From the NCBI GenBank assembly GCA_940337035.1, contig CALNHX010007457.1, forward strand, positions 1-64,000: a DNA stretch of 64,000 bases. Direction: 5' to 3'. This stretch comes from Agriotes lineatus (Eukaryota; Arthropoda; Insecta; Coleoptera; Elateridae). Shown one piece after another: positions 55,923-64,000 of the stretch. Every line of letters begins with the position of its first letter. Within the stretch, counting starts at the first letter, position 1. A model generated the notes under the pieces. That model saw only the letters and a list, made by a program, of their open reading frames with translations. It had not been told where the DNA came from and searched no databases. The position numbers were made by a program, and so were the translations under genes.

Positions 55923-56773
55923 TTGAAGGAAGTTTCTTTAATAACCAATTGTCTATCCTTACTTTTATTTTTTAAAAACAATAGATGTACAATTGTTTCA
56001 ATCAAGTCAATGGTAATCCTGAAACGGACTATCTGTAAAACTTGTTAAAGTACTAGGTATGTTCTTAATATTTCCCCCTCTTGTTCGAATGCACAATTGA
56101 ACCATCCTGGTTTATGAGTGCTATGTCCACGGTGCAACTCACACAAAACACACAACTTGCGAATACAACTTTTCGAAAAGTGATAACAATTTAAAGCACA
56201 ATCGTTAATTGTCAATTTACACAGCCAGAGCGTGTTATACTACGAAACCATCGTTACGACACGAATTTGACATCCAAAATACTCGACCGTCAGTTAGCCA
56301 ATAAAACGACACAAATCGGAAAATTCTCGTATCCGTTGTCCCAACTACGTTACGATGGGCTGTAATAAAAGTTGCAGACTACACTCAGAAAGAGAAGGGG
56401 GTTCCTTACGAACTCAATTAACGACCCGTTAAACGAAATAAAGATGTTAATTACCAGACGCCACCACCTTTAGGTCGGTAAATCCGCTCACTCAAAAGTG
56501 GAAATAGTGAACGGACCTTTCCTGTCCAACCTTGGCAGCGATTGAGCGACGGCCCACGAACAGCTGTGTCGGACTTACCTTGATTGCATTTTCTTACAGC
56601 TACCTGAATCTCTTTTCAGAGAAAAAAACACACAAAATACATGCTAACGTCATAAGTCTACTAAAAAGCACAACTGATTAAAAATGAACTATATTAACTT
56701 ATAAACAAAATACTCAATAAAGAACTCCACTGTTGCCCGATCTCAATCCGGAAATGAGGAAGGAGGAGGGTTG
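55923..56773. other. No gene recognised
   Basis: Mixed sequence between the foldback MITE and the LTR retrotransposon. No frame with recognisable motifs and no clear repeat boundary seen. Confidence 0.5.
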
Positions 56774-56778
56774 CCGGA

Positions 56779-57470
56779 TGCTTAAGCTTGATTTAAACAC
56801 ACATAAATTTTAATAACAAAATTTACGAAACCAGTCAGAAGTTCTAAATGTAATTCTGATTTCATAAACAAACAGTTTTTACTTCATAATTTCGCAAGTT
56901 TATATTTAATTTAGATCTGTTTTAATCTTAAATTAAAACAGGCAAATTTCAGTTCCCATTTACGAAATATTAACAAACGAATCTTGTTTCGCAAGCATTG
57001 AGTTTAAACACCGCAGCAAAACTACAACTTAGCATTTCGCGCAGTACGCGACCTAGTAAAGCCAAGTTCACCGCTCCGTCCTGCAAATACATGCGGAACT
57101 ATAAAAAGCTTACTGTGCTGAATTGCTGTTTTCGTACCTTTAAACGCGTTCCATTAAACTACACTATTCTGAACTTTGATATGTTACTTAGTTAAGCATT
57201 CTTGTTTTGTATAAATAGAACATTTATTTTCGTAATAAAACAATCTGCATCTAATGTCTGATTCATTCACTACGTCGCTACCCTAATACCTAGCCATAAT
57301 ATCATCGAGACTTAAGGCTGCGTCTCTTAGGGTAGTTTACTGTCGTCCCTTTTAAGTACCATTGACTACATTGGTTTAGAACAAAAACGCAATCTCGTTT
57401 ATGTGCTTTAAGGGATAGAACCAGCGCAAAAGCAACGGAAACCTGATACAGCTCCAGGCAAATCTGTTCG
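56779..57470 (+). repeat. 5' LTR
   Basis: It starts TGCTTAAG, against TGTTTAAA in the 3' LTR, and ends ...gttcg against ...gttca, so the terminal CA is mutated. Features: a TATA box tataaaa at 57100-57106 and AATAAA at 57234-57239. By eye the two LTRs differ at roughly two to three dozen positions (about 4%), so the insertion is neither very recent nor very old. Confidence 0.9.
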
Positions 57471-57491
57471 TGGTTCTTCGAGCCGAATTTG
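57471..57491 (+). other. Primer-binding site resembling tRNA-Tyr
   Basis: tggttcttcgagccgaattt directly abuts the LTR. Its complement matches the 3' end of eukaryotic tRNA-Tyr including CCA, with about two mismatches. The tRNA comparison is from memory. Confidence 0.7.
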
Positions 57492-57569
57492 TCTCCAACT
57501 AAAGAACAAACACATGCCAAGAGTCACCAGCATCCCGAGAACCCCTCCGTACACAGGAATCAAGAGGAA

Positions 57570-59041
57570 ATGGTGGCCAACCCCGAGCAAAAGGTTCGTA
57601 TCCGAAAACTGCAGATTCGGATTCAGAATTTTAAGCAAGCGATGGACGACGCAGAACTAACACAAGAATTAAGGAGGTCCGCCATCACGACAAGGGAATT
57701 AAGAGAAAAATGGGATCGTGTGGTCGAGATGGACGAAGAAGTTATGTCGAACGACATGGCTTCAGAACAAATGCACTTCAGTCCTGAATATACTACGTTG
57801 GAAGACAGGTATAGAAATTTAATTATTTTATTGCAAGCACCGACAAGGAACGAGCAAGCAGCAGCCATCTCGCTTCCTCAAGTCAAAATCCCCATAAACG
57901 AGGGAAATTATGAGGAATGGGCCACTTTCAAGGACCTGTTCACTAAATTAGTAGATGACAACCAGAATATGGACGATGTCATCAAGATGCAATATCTAAA
58001 GACGCATGTCAAGGGAGAGCCAAGCCGACTGATCCAGCATCTAGCTGTTACCCAAGCAAACTACAACACCGCCTGGAATCTGCTGCAACAAAGGTATCAA
58101 AACAGTCGCCTTATTTTAACTAAATTGCTAGATACCATATTCGATCTACCGGTCCTCTCCAAAGAGTTAGCCCAAAGGTTAAAAAGATTGCACCACTCCA
58201 TCAAGGAATGTGTGGAGGGAATCAAAAATTTAGGCATCTCCACGGACAGTTGGGTCCGTGGATTAACAGAGCTATCGCTCGAAAATGGGATCCTGAAACC
58301 AACAAATTATATGAGCAGTCGCTTCAATGTCCAAACGAAGTTCAGGATCACTAAAATTTAATGGCTTTCCTGCAAGTGCGGTTCCAATCCCTGGAATCCA
58401 TAGATGGAGCTCGAAAGCCTACGCAGGAAAGACCACAGAAGAATTACGCTTCCGCATCCCTAAATTGCAAGCTGTGCCATGGAGATCATTACATCGACAA
58501 CTGTAGTCAATTCCAGAGGCTACCTACCCATGAAAAACAAGAAGCAGTAAAAACCTATCGATTGTGCTACCGATGCTTGCGGCACGATTCAAATATACCA
58601 TGCCGTGCCTATTTTAATTGTAGGATCTGTCGCTTCCCGCATCATACACTGCTTCATAAGACGCAGCCACCATCAAGGCCGCTCCCTGCCCCAAAGATGA
58701 GAACGTCAGCTCATGCAGCAGCCATGAAGACTTCCAACGTTCCAGAGAATAAGCCGAAGTCGGACATTATCACCGCCAATTTAGGCGCACAGGAGAGCCA
58801 AGTTCTACTAGCCACAGCAGTGGCTCAAATCAATCAACATCGGGACAACTACAGGAAGGTCAATACCACGATTGGCAACTCGTGGCAAATTGGAGAAGAA
58901 TATCAGTTGCAGAAATTTTTCGACATAGAAGAAGTACCCACACAAAGAAAACTTTCCGCAGAAGATCAGGTATGCCAAAAAAAATTATTGAGACAGTCAA
59001 AGAGATTCATCCCGCATCAAATGGATCCATCCCAGGAGTAA
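57570..59041 (+). pseudogene. BEL/Pao gag and start of pol, frameshifted
   Basis: The first in-frame ATG is at 57570 (MVANPEQKVRIRKLQ). The DUF1759-type gag core follows: LPQVKIPINEGNYEEWATF, KMQYLKTHVKGEPSRLIQHL and AWNLLQQRYQNSRLI. Near 58285 the reading moves to another frame, where WDPETNKLYEQSLQC continues the family pattern, then a stop at about 58360 precedes AFLQVRFQSLESI. Zinc-knuckle-like cysteines follow (CKLCHGDHYIDNC; CYRCLRHDSNIPC; NCRICRFPHH). QVLLATAVAQI is the start of the protease, after which about 30 residues lead directly to QKFFDIEEVPTQRKLSAED, a motif from inside the BEL/Pao polymerase. The polymerase body is therefore deleted. Confidence 0.85.
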
Positions 59042-59204
59042 CAATCCAGCAGGTGAAGAAAATATCAACAACCGATCCTACAGCGGAAGAACAAGCGATA
59101 GCAGCTGCCAATATAAATAATACGGAAGTTCAACGTCCTGTTATCATCGAACGTGAAAAAATAGCATCTTCTCATCCACAAGAAAATCACCAAGTGCATG
59201 GAGT

Positions 59205-59840
59205 TTCCAAAGTCCTCATTCACGAAGTCCTTGTTCACGAAGTCTCCATTCAGGAAGTTCCCATTCACAAAGTCGATGGGCACAAAGAAAAGGAAATTGC
59301 AGGCCACAAACAAATCGTTGGAACTCCTCCAAATGCTTCTACAGCAGCTCCTAGAGATGGATGGAGCCAAGAAGTTGCAGCAATAACTGCTGCTAACAAG
59401 AACACCTCCGAGTCCACTAAAAACTTGACACTCGGTAATGGATGGAGCCAAGAAGTTGCAGCAATAACTGCATAAAATGAAAAACCCTCCGACTCCATTA
59501 AAAACTCGACACCCGGTGGAGAGCGGCACCAAGACTGTTCGATAAGGGATGCAGGAAAAGAAAAATCAAATGTCAAACACTTCGCGCCAAGCGGTGGAAG
59601 CAGCCCAGAAATTGCAGCAATAAATGCTGCAAACAAGAAACCCTCCGAGTTCATTAAAAACATAGCACCTAGTGGAGGGTGGCATCAAGAAATGGCATCA
59701 AGAGATGCAGCAAGCGAGCAAACCTCCGAGTTCGCTAAGCACTTAGCCCCTCGTAGAAGATGGTATCAAGAAGACGGCTTATTAAAGTCTGCGAGGGAAT
59801 TTACCGAAAACACGCAATGTGGAATACCGATGCGGCATCC
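59205..59840 (+). repeat. Two coding tandem repeats within the LTR element
   Basis: At 59211-59287 five units of 15 bp (gtcctcattcacgaa type) encode variants of HEVLV/HEVSI. From about 59341 to 59840 a unit of about 80 bp recurs roughly six times, starting near 59360, 59441, 59515, 59594, 59675 and 59755, encoding variants of GWSQEVAAITAANK with PSEF. One copy contains a stop (about 59473). These replace the region where pol would lie. Confidence 0.8.
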
Positions 59841-60354
59841 TCTAAAACAGCTAACCTCGGCAAGAGTGATATTAATTATCGTATTCACTCATATAATGTT
59901 CGTCTCCAAAGGAAGAGGCAGCAGATGGACGTTGTCGGGATGTTCCAAACCAAGTGGCAACGTATTCAACGACACAATAACACAAAAACTATTTTACAGA
60001 AATAGCAAAGGAGCCAGTGTTGCAGCAGCCGAACCACTTCGAGGATTTACAAACCTCTCGGTTAGACCTGCAACATCATCTGAAGGAAGTAGCATGGAGA
60101 GCCATCCGACATCGCTAACACCTCTCCAGAGGAATCATCAACAGCGTCTAAAAGACGTAACATGGAAAACTATCCGACATCATTCCCATCTATCCAGCGG
60201 GATCATCGGCAGCATATTGGGAGCCGCTGCTCTAATAGGAGTTTTCTACTGCATTCGGAAAAGGATCAACCGAAGGAAGCATCAACCCAAGCAACGCCAG
60301 TCAGCCGTAGAAGAATATCCTCTAAAAACTCTTAATGTGGAAGAAACAATATAG
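59692..60354 (+). CDS. 3' ORF of the LTR element with C-terminal membrane anchor
   Basis: The frame is open for about 220 codons. It begins in the tandem-repeat region (MASRDAASEQTSEF), has a hydrophobic stretch VILIIVFTHIMF near the first third and ends with IIGSILGAAALIGVFYCI followed by a basic tail, KRINRRKHQ. A hydrophobic segment followed by arginines and a short cytoplasmic tail is what the end of an envelope-like protein looks like, and env-like genes occur in some BEL/Pao elements. The rest shows no envelope motif I can name. It may be a rearranged remnant rather than a working gene. Confidence 0.5.
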   Translation: MASRDAASEQTSEFAKHLAPRRRWYQEDGLLKSAREFTENTQCGIPMRHPLKQLTSARVILIIVFTHIMFVSKGRGSRWTLSGCSKPSGNVFNDTITQKLFYRNSKGASVAAAEPLRGFTNLSVRPATSSEGSSMESHPTSLTPLQRNHQQRLKDVTWKTIRHHSHLSSGIIGSILGAAALIGVFYCIRKRINRRKHQPKQRQSAVEEYPLKTLNVEETI

Positions 60355-60393
60355 TTTTTTCTTTTGCTTTTCTTCAGCCTAAAATTGGCAATA

Positions 60394-61086
60394 TGTTTAA
60401 ATTTGATTTAAACACACATAAATTGTAACAACAAAATTTACGAAACCAGTCAGAAGTTTTAAATGTAATTTTGATTTCATAAACAAACAGTTTTTACTTC
60501 ATAATTTCGCAAGTTTATATTTAATTTAGATCTGTTTTAATCTTAAATTAAAACAGGCAAATTTCAGTTCCCATTTACGAAATATTAACAAACGAATCTT
60601 GTTTCGCAAGCATTGAGTTTAAACACCGCAGCAAAACTGCAACTTAGCATTTCGCTCAGTATGCGACCTAGTAAAGCCAAGTTCACCGCTCCGTCCTGCA
60701 AACACATGCGGAACTATAAAAAGTTTTCTGTGCTGAATTGCTGTTTTCGTACCTTTAAACGCGTTCCATTAAGCTACACTATTCTGAACTTTGATATGTT
60801 ACTTAGTTAAGCATTCTTGTTTTGTATAAATAGAACATTTATTTTCGTAATAAAACAATCTGCATCTAATGTCTGATTCATTCACTACGTCGCTACCCTA
60901 ATACTAAGCCATAATATCATCGAGACGTGAGGCTGTGTCTCGTAGGGTAGTTTACTGTCGTCCCTTTTAAGTACCATTGACTACATTGGTTTAAAACATA
61001 AACGCAGTCTCGTTTATGTGCTTTAAGGGATAGAACCAGCGCAAAAGTAACGGAAACTTGATACAACCTCCAGGCAATTATGTTCA
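60394..61086 (+). repeat. 3' LTR
   Basis: About 96% identical by eye to 56779-57470. TATA box at 60715-60721. It keeps the terminal CA that the 5' LTR has lost. A clear polypurine tract directly upstream is not evident; the bases before it read ttggcaata. Confidence 0.9.
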
Positions 61087-61174
61087 CCGGACAAGGTTAG
61101 CAACCTACCCGGGGTAAAACTGTACATATGTATCTACTGCTCATAGAAATACAAACAAGCCTCGAAATTGGATT

Positions 61175-61965
61175 GACTTATTTAATCTGGTAACGAACCG
61201 TATAATACAAGAAATTAAACCCAAACAAGGCTACAAAATGGGCACGCATAATATTAATATAGTTTGTTACGCAGACGATGCCATTTTAATCGCGAATAAC
61301 GAGGACAATCTGCAAAGAATGACACATTAGTTCAATATAACGGCCAAACAGTATAACATGCGTTAAAATATTCAAGGACCCTGTAAGATGCAAGCTGCAA
61401 ATAGAGCAATCAATAGTAGAACAAGTAATGGCATTGTAATAGGGACCAACTTGAAGAAATACAAGCTCAAAACACAAGAGCACTACAAGTGGCAGAGGTT
61501 TTGAAGGATACGGTATGGCGAAACAAATATATCAGAACAGATGGCAAAATAAGCATATAGGTATAAGGCCATGGTGAGACCAATATTAACTTATGCCACA
61601 AGGACCAGGGCGGAAACAAAAAAAGCAAAACAAAAAATACGAGCGTAATAGATGAAACTGCTAAGATCAATAATAAACATGACACTTAGAGACAGGCAGA
61701 CGAACAATTCCATCAGAGAAAGATGTAACATGCAAGACGTGGTAAAATGGTCGAAAACAAAAAAAGAAAATGGAAAGGACACGTCGAACGAATGGATGAA
61801 GATAGATTGGCTCGAATATGTATGAATGAACAACCGAGAGGGAAAAGACCACTTGGATGACCATCCACGAAATGGGCCCATAGCTGGTTCTCTAAATCCG
61901 CAGAATGAGGCAGAAGACAAACAGAGAACGATCCCTAGTCAATGGTAGAAGAAGAAGAAGAACTC
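61175..61965 (+). pseudogene. LINE 3' end, same type as 22194-25291
   Basis: Plus-strand pieces: NLVTNRIIQEIKPKQGYKMG, NINIVCYADDAILIANNED (YADD box), AMVRPILTYATRTRAE and then degraded C-terminal sequence with KWSKTKKENGK. It ends in a GAA-rich tail (gaagaagaagaagaac near 61950), as in the right-arm LINE. 5'-truncated in the palm with many stops. Confidence 0.82.
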
Positions 61966-62794
61966 AATAAAAGTTAGTGTTGTTAATTGCACAACGTTTA
62001 ATCTAAACCCAAACGGTAAACTTGACAGCAAACAATCTAACTGACTCAAAAACGGTAACAATTTCAATTACACAACGATTAAACTAATTACAAACAGTAA
62101 ATCTTGCGGGTAAATAACCAAAACTGACTTAATGGCGGCAATTGCTATTCAAAATCTTAATTTTAAATTAACAGCAATGCTACAAAAAATGCGAAACTTT
62201 GAAAATCACTTTTTATTGCACAATGTGCGCTTTAAAATTATTACAAGAGACACAGTACTTTGCAGGGATTCACCTTGCTACGGTGATGATCTTCAAGGGA
62301 GCTGCAAGCCGTGCCCAAGCGACTGCACCAAAATGCTTGAAGGATTGTGAGAAACGACCTGGGCTGCTATTTGTCGAGTGTGTCCAGACGATGTTAGATC
62401 TCCAAGATGGGTAGAGCGAAGAATGTAATCAACATGCAAGGTTGTGGTACGGTACACGTAACTTCATTACAAACAATTAGCACAAACGAGGTTCCCAATT
62501 AATTATCCGGCCCAAGACGTCAATCGAAGCTGCCAACTCCGAGATACGGGAATTCCTCAGCTAATAACTACACAAAACGTCATCTAAATGACCAAAAACT
62601 CAACCGGTAACACCCGTTCACAGTTCACTTAATTTCGACATTGCCCGGCGAAGGCCTAGGACCTCCGCCGTAGCGGAACAAATGACCAACGGCCTTCTTG
62701 AACTCAGGCGGGTGAATGCTATAGCCAAAGGAACGCGCACTTGCGCTACTTAACGAGCTCTCTCTAACTCATACAGAAACGTACGGATTGGGTC
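61966..62794. other. No gene recognised
   Basis: No motif or repeat boundary was recognised. The frames at 62132-62414 overlap in two frames and look random. Confidence 0.5.
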
Positions 62795-62830
62795 ATTATT
62801 GCACATTCTGATTTAAGAATGTGCAATAAT
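62795..62830. repeat. Perfect hairpin of 15-bp arms
   Basis: attattgcacattct and agaatgtgcaataat are separated by six bases. It lies immediately beyond the readable end of the mariner-type transposase and partly within its coding continuation, so it may have arisen by a local inverted duplication. Confidence 0.7.
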
Positions 62831-63500
62831 ATGCCCGGTCTTTCAGATACCCCATAAAAAGAAGTCCAATGGGTTCAGATCAGGGCTTCGTGGGGGCCAT
62901 TGAATAAATCCACCCCGGCCAATCCACCGTTGCGGAAAGGTATGATCGAGACAATCTCTTACAGGACGACTAAAATGTGATGGACAGCCATCATGCACGA
63001 ACCACATGTTATGTCGCACAACCAATGGAACATCTTCTAGGAGTCCTGGTAAAACTTCTTGTAAACAATTCAAGTAAGATTCGCCATTGAGACGCGCCAG
63101 CAATTCGAATGGCCGATTAAGGTGTCGTTCACAATTCCAGCCCATAAATTTAAACTGAAACATTGTTGAAAGTTATTTTGGCGGATCGCATGAGAATTTT
63201 CATCAGCCCATGTGTGAACATTGTGGAAGTTGAGCTTACCATTGCTGGTAAAACAGCATTCGTCAGTTACCAGTATGTTTGTTGGAAAACCTGTTTCTGC
63301 TTTCGTGCGATTGAGCAGCCACTCACAAAACTTCTGCCGCAATGGATACTCATTGGGAGTAAGTCCTTCTACCTTTTGGAAATGAAAAGGGTACAAACCT
63401 TTCATCTTCAATGTGCGCCAAACAAAATTCTGAGAAACATTAGCTTCCTGGGCAATTCGGCGTGTACTAGTTGGCGATTCAGCATCTGCCCTTTCAGAGC
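62831..63500 (-). pseudogene. Mariner-family (DD41D by count) transposase, frameshifted
   Basis: On the minus strand: a helix-turn-helix end (RRIAQEANVSQNFVWRTL) near 63470-63420, then GLYPFHFQKVEGLTPNEYPL, ILVTDECCFTSNGKLNF (first D), a frame change near 63110, LLARLNGESYL and LLEDVPLVVRHNMWFVHDG (second D), and WPPRSPDLNPLDFFLWG (third D). I count 41 residues between the second D and the D of NPLD, as in rosa-type mariner elements. A further frame change at about 62850 leads into YLKDRAYYC. The N-terminus is cut by an AT-rich element at about 63500. Confidence 0.85.
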
Positions 63501-63810
63501 TGGGCAGTAATTAATTACTTTGTAATTAAATTACTAATTAAATTCCTTTTTGTTTATTTGCCTTGAAATTGAATTACTTTTCAAAATGCGGTAATTGTAA
63601 TTGGGAATTGCCCTTTTTGTTAAAAAGTACTTGAAAATTACTTTTTGAAAGTAATTACTACATTCAATTACTCAATTACTTTTGAGTAATGAAATTACTC
63701 GGGAGTATTTAAATTACTTTACAAGTATTTAAATTACCGGTGGTAATTGAAATTACTGAATATAATTGAATTACTTTGTGGTATTTCAATTACTGACCTC
63801 GGTTGAGTGC
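63497..63810. repeat. AT-rich element of attac-type short repeats
   Basis: The sequence from agctgggcagtaattaatta to caattactgacctcgg is built from many variants of aattactt and taattgaa in both orientations. The outer bases are weakly inverted (gggcagtaatta against aattactgacc), suggesting a MITE, possibly hAT-like. It interrupts the mariner-type transposase. No target duplication could be confirmed. Confidence 0.5.
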
Positions 63811-64000
63811 TAAATTTCCAGAACGCAATAAGATACAATAAGGTCTTATTAAGTTACATATTAAACAAATCGGGATAGGGTATTCACCAAGCCTAATTTA
63901 TGATTTCCTCCGACGATCGAATAGCAGCAACTTTTGTGCAACATTTGCATTCTGTACGACGCGTTCACGAATCACGAGTAAAGAGTGCATTGGTGCGTGT
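63811..64000. other. No gene recognised at window end
   Basis: If the mariner-type gene continued past the AT-rich element, its N-terminus should lie here on the minus strand. I cannot read it convincingly. Confidence 0.4.

Larger units (their letters stand above)
56774..61091 (+). mobile_element. BEL/Pao LTR retrotransposon, internally deleted
   Basis: The 5-bp duplication ccgga flanks the element at 56774-56778 and 61087-61091. LTRs of about 692 bp lie at 56779-57470 and 60394-61086. Inside are a tRNA-Tyr-like primer-binding site, a frameshifted gag with BEL/Pao features, only a few residues of pol, a repeat-rich region and a 3' ORF with a membrane anchor. At 4.3 kb it lacks about half of a typical BEL/Pao element, chiefly reverse transcriptase, RNase H and integrase. 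It is non-autonomous but could be mobilised in trans if its ends are good. Confidence 0.9.

Noticed and set aside
56998..57195. A 65-residue protein inside the LTRs
   Set aside because: Present in both LTRs only because they are copies, and overlaps the TATA box region.

Overview
This is a repeat-dominated, AT-rich piece of an arthropod nuclear genome, almost certainly an insect. The reasons are spliced genes with short introns (56 bp in one case), several APE-type LINEs, a BEL/Pao LTR retrotransposon, hAT, P-element (THAP) and Tc1/mariner relatives, and many foldback MITEs. I cannot name the species. No prokaryotic operons, rRNA, tRNA genes or CRISPR arrays are visible.

Region by region. 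(1) 1-28889 is organised around a very large imperfect inverted repeat. The left arm (1-7663) is repeated as the reverse complement at 19578-28889. After the duplication each arm took different hits. The left arm received a Tc1-like transposon (5288-7571) and lost about 290 bp. The right arm received a 3.1 kb LINE (22194-25291) and a 556 bp MITE (27531-28086). Both arms hold decayed mobile-element genes. (2) The 11.9 kb spacer (7664-19577) carries a second, inverted copy of the Tc1-like transposon with an apparently intact five-exon transposase (8201-9732). It also carries a broken YqaJ-exonuclease/PHD-finger gene split by a hAT MITE (11563-12800), a long foldback MITE, a CR1/Jockey-type LINE remnant, and the 3' end of what looks like an ordinary host coiled-coil gene (exons between 15756 and 16338). 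A second hAT-type MITE with a perfect 8-bp target duplication lies at 17025-17831. (3) 29930-35555 is a hAT transposon with a perfect 8-bp target duplication, carrying a BED-finger transposase and, nested inside, a near full-length RTE-type LINE with a 9-bp target duplication. (4) 38817-43190 is a P-element/THAP9-like transposase gene whose two exons are open for about 888 codons; its intron is packed with MITEs and a tandem duplication. A second, short THAP gene with one nonsense codon follows at 45588-46570. (5) 48.4-55.9 kb is a graveyard of LINE fragments, several nested in one another. (6) 56774-61091 is a BEL/Pao LTR retrotransposon with both LTRs, a 5-bp target duplication and a tRNA-Tyr-like primer site; gag is frameshifted, pol is almost wholly deleted and a small membrane-anchored ORF lies at the 3' end. 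(7) 61.1-64.0 kb holds a LINE 3' end, a frameshifted mariner-family (DD41D by count) transposase and an AT-rich element.

Most genes here serve their own transposition rather than a shared pathway. The clearest exception is the coiled-coil host gene at 15.8-16.3 kb. The P-element transposase and the second-copy Tc1-like transposase are the two open, possibly functional transposases. All family names come from motifs recognised by eye; no database search was run.
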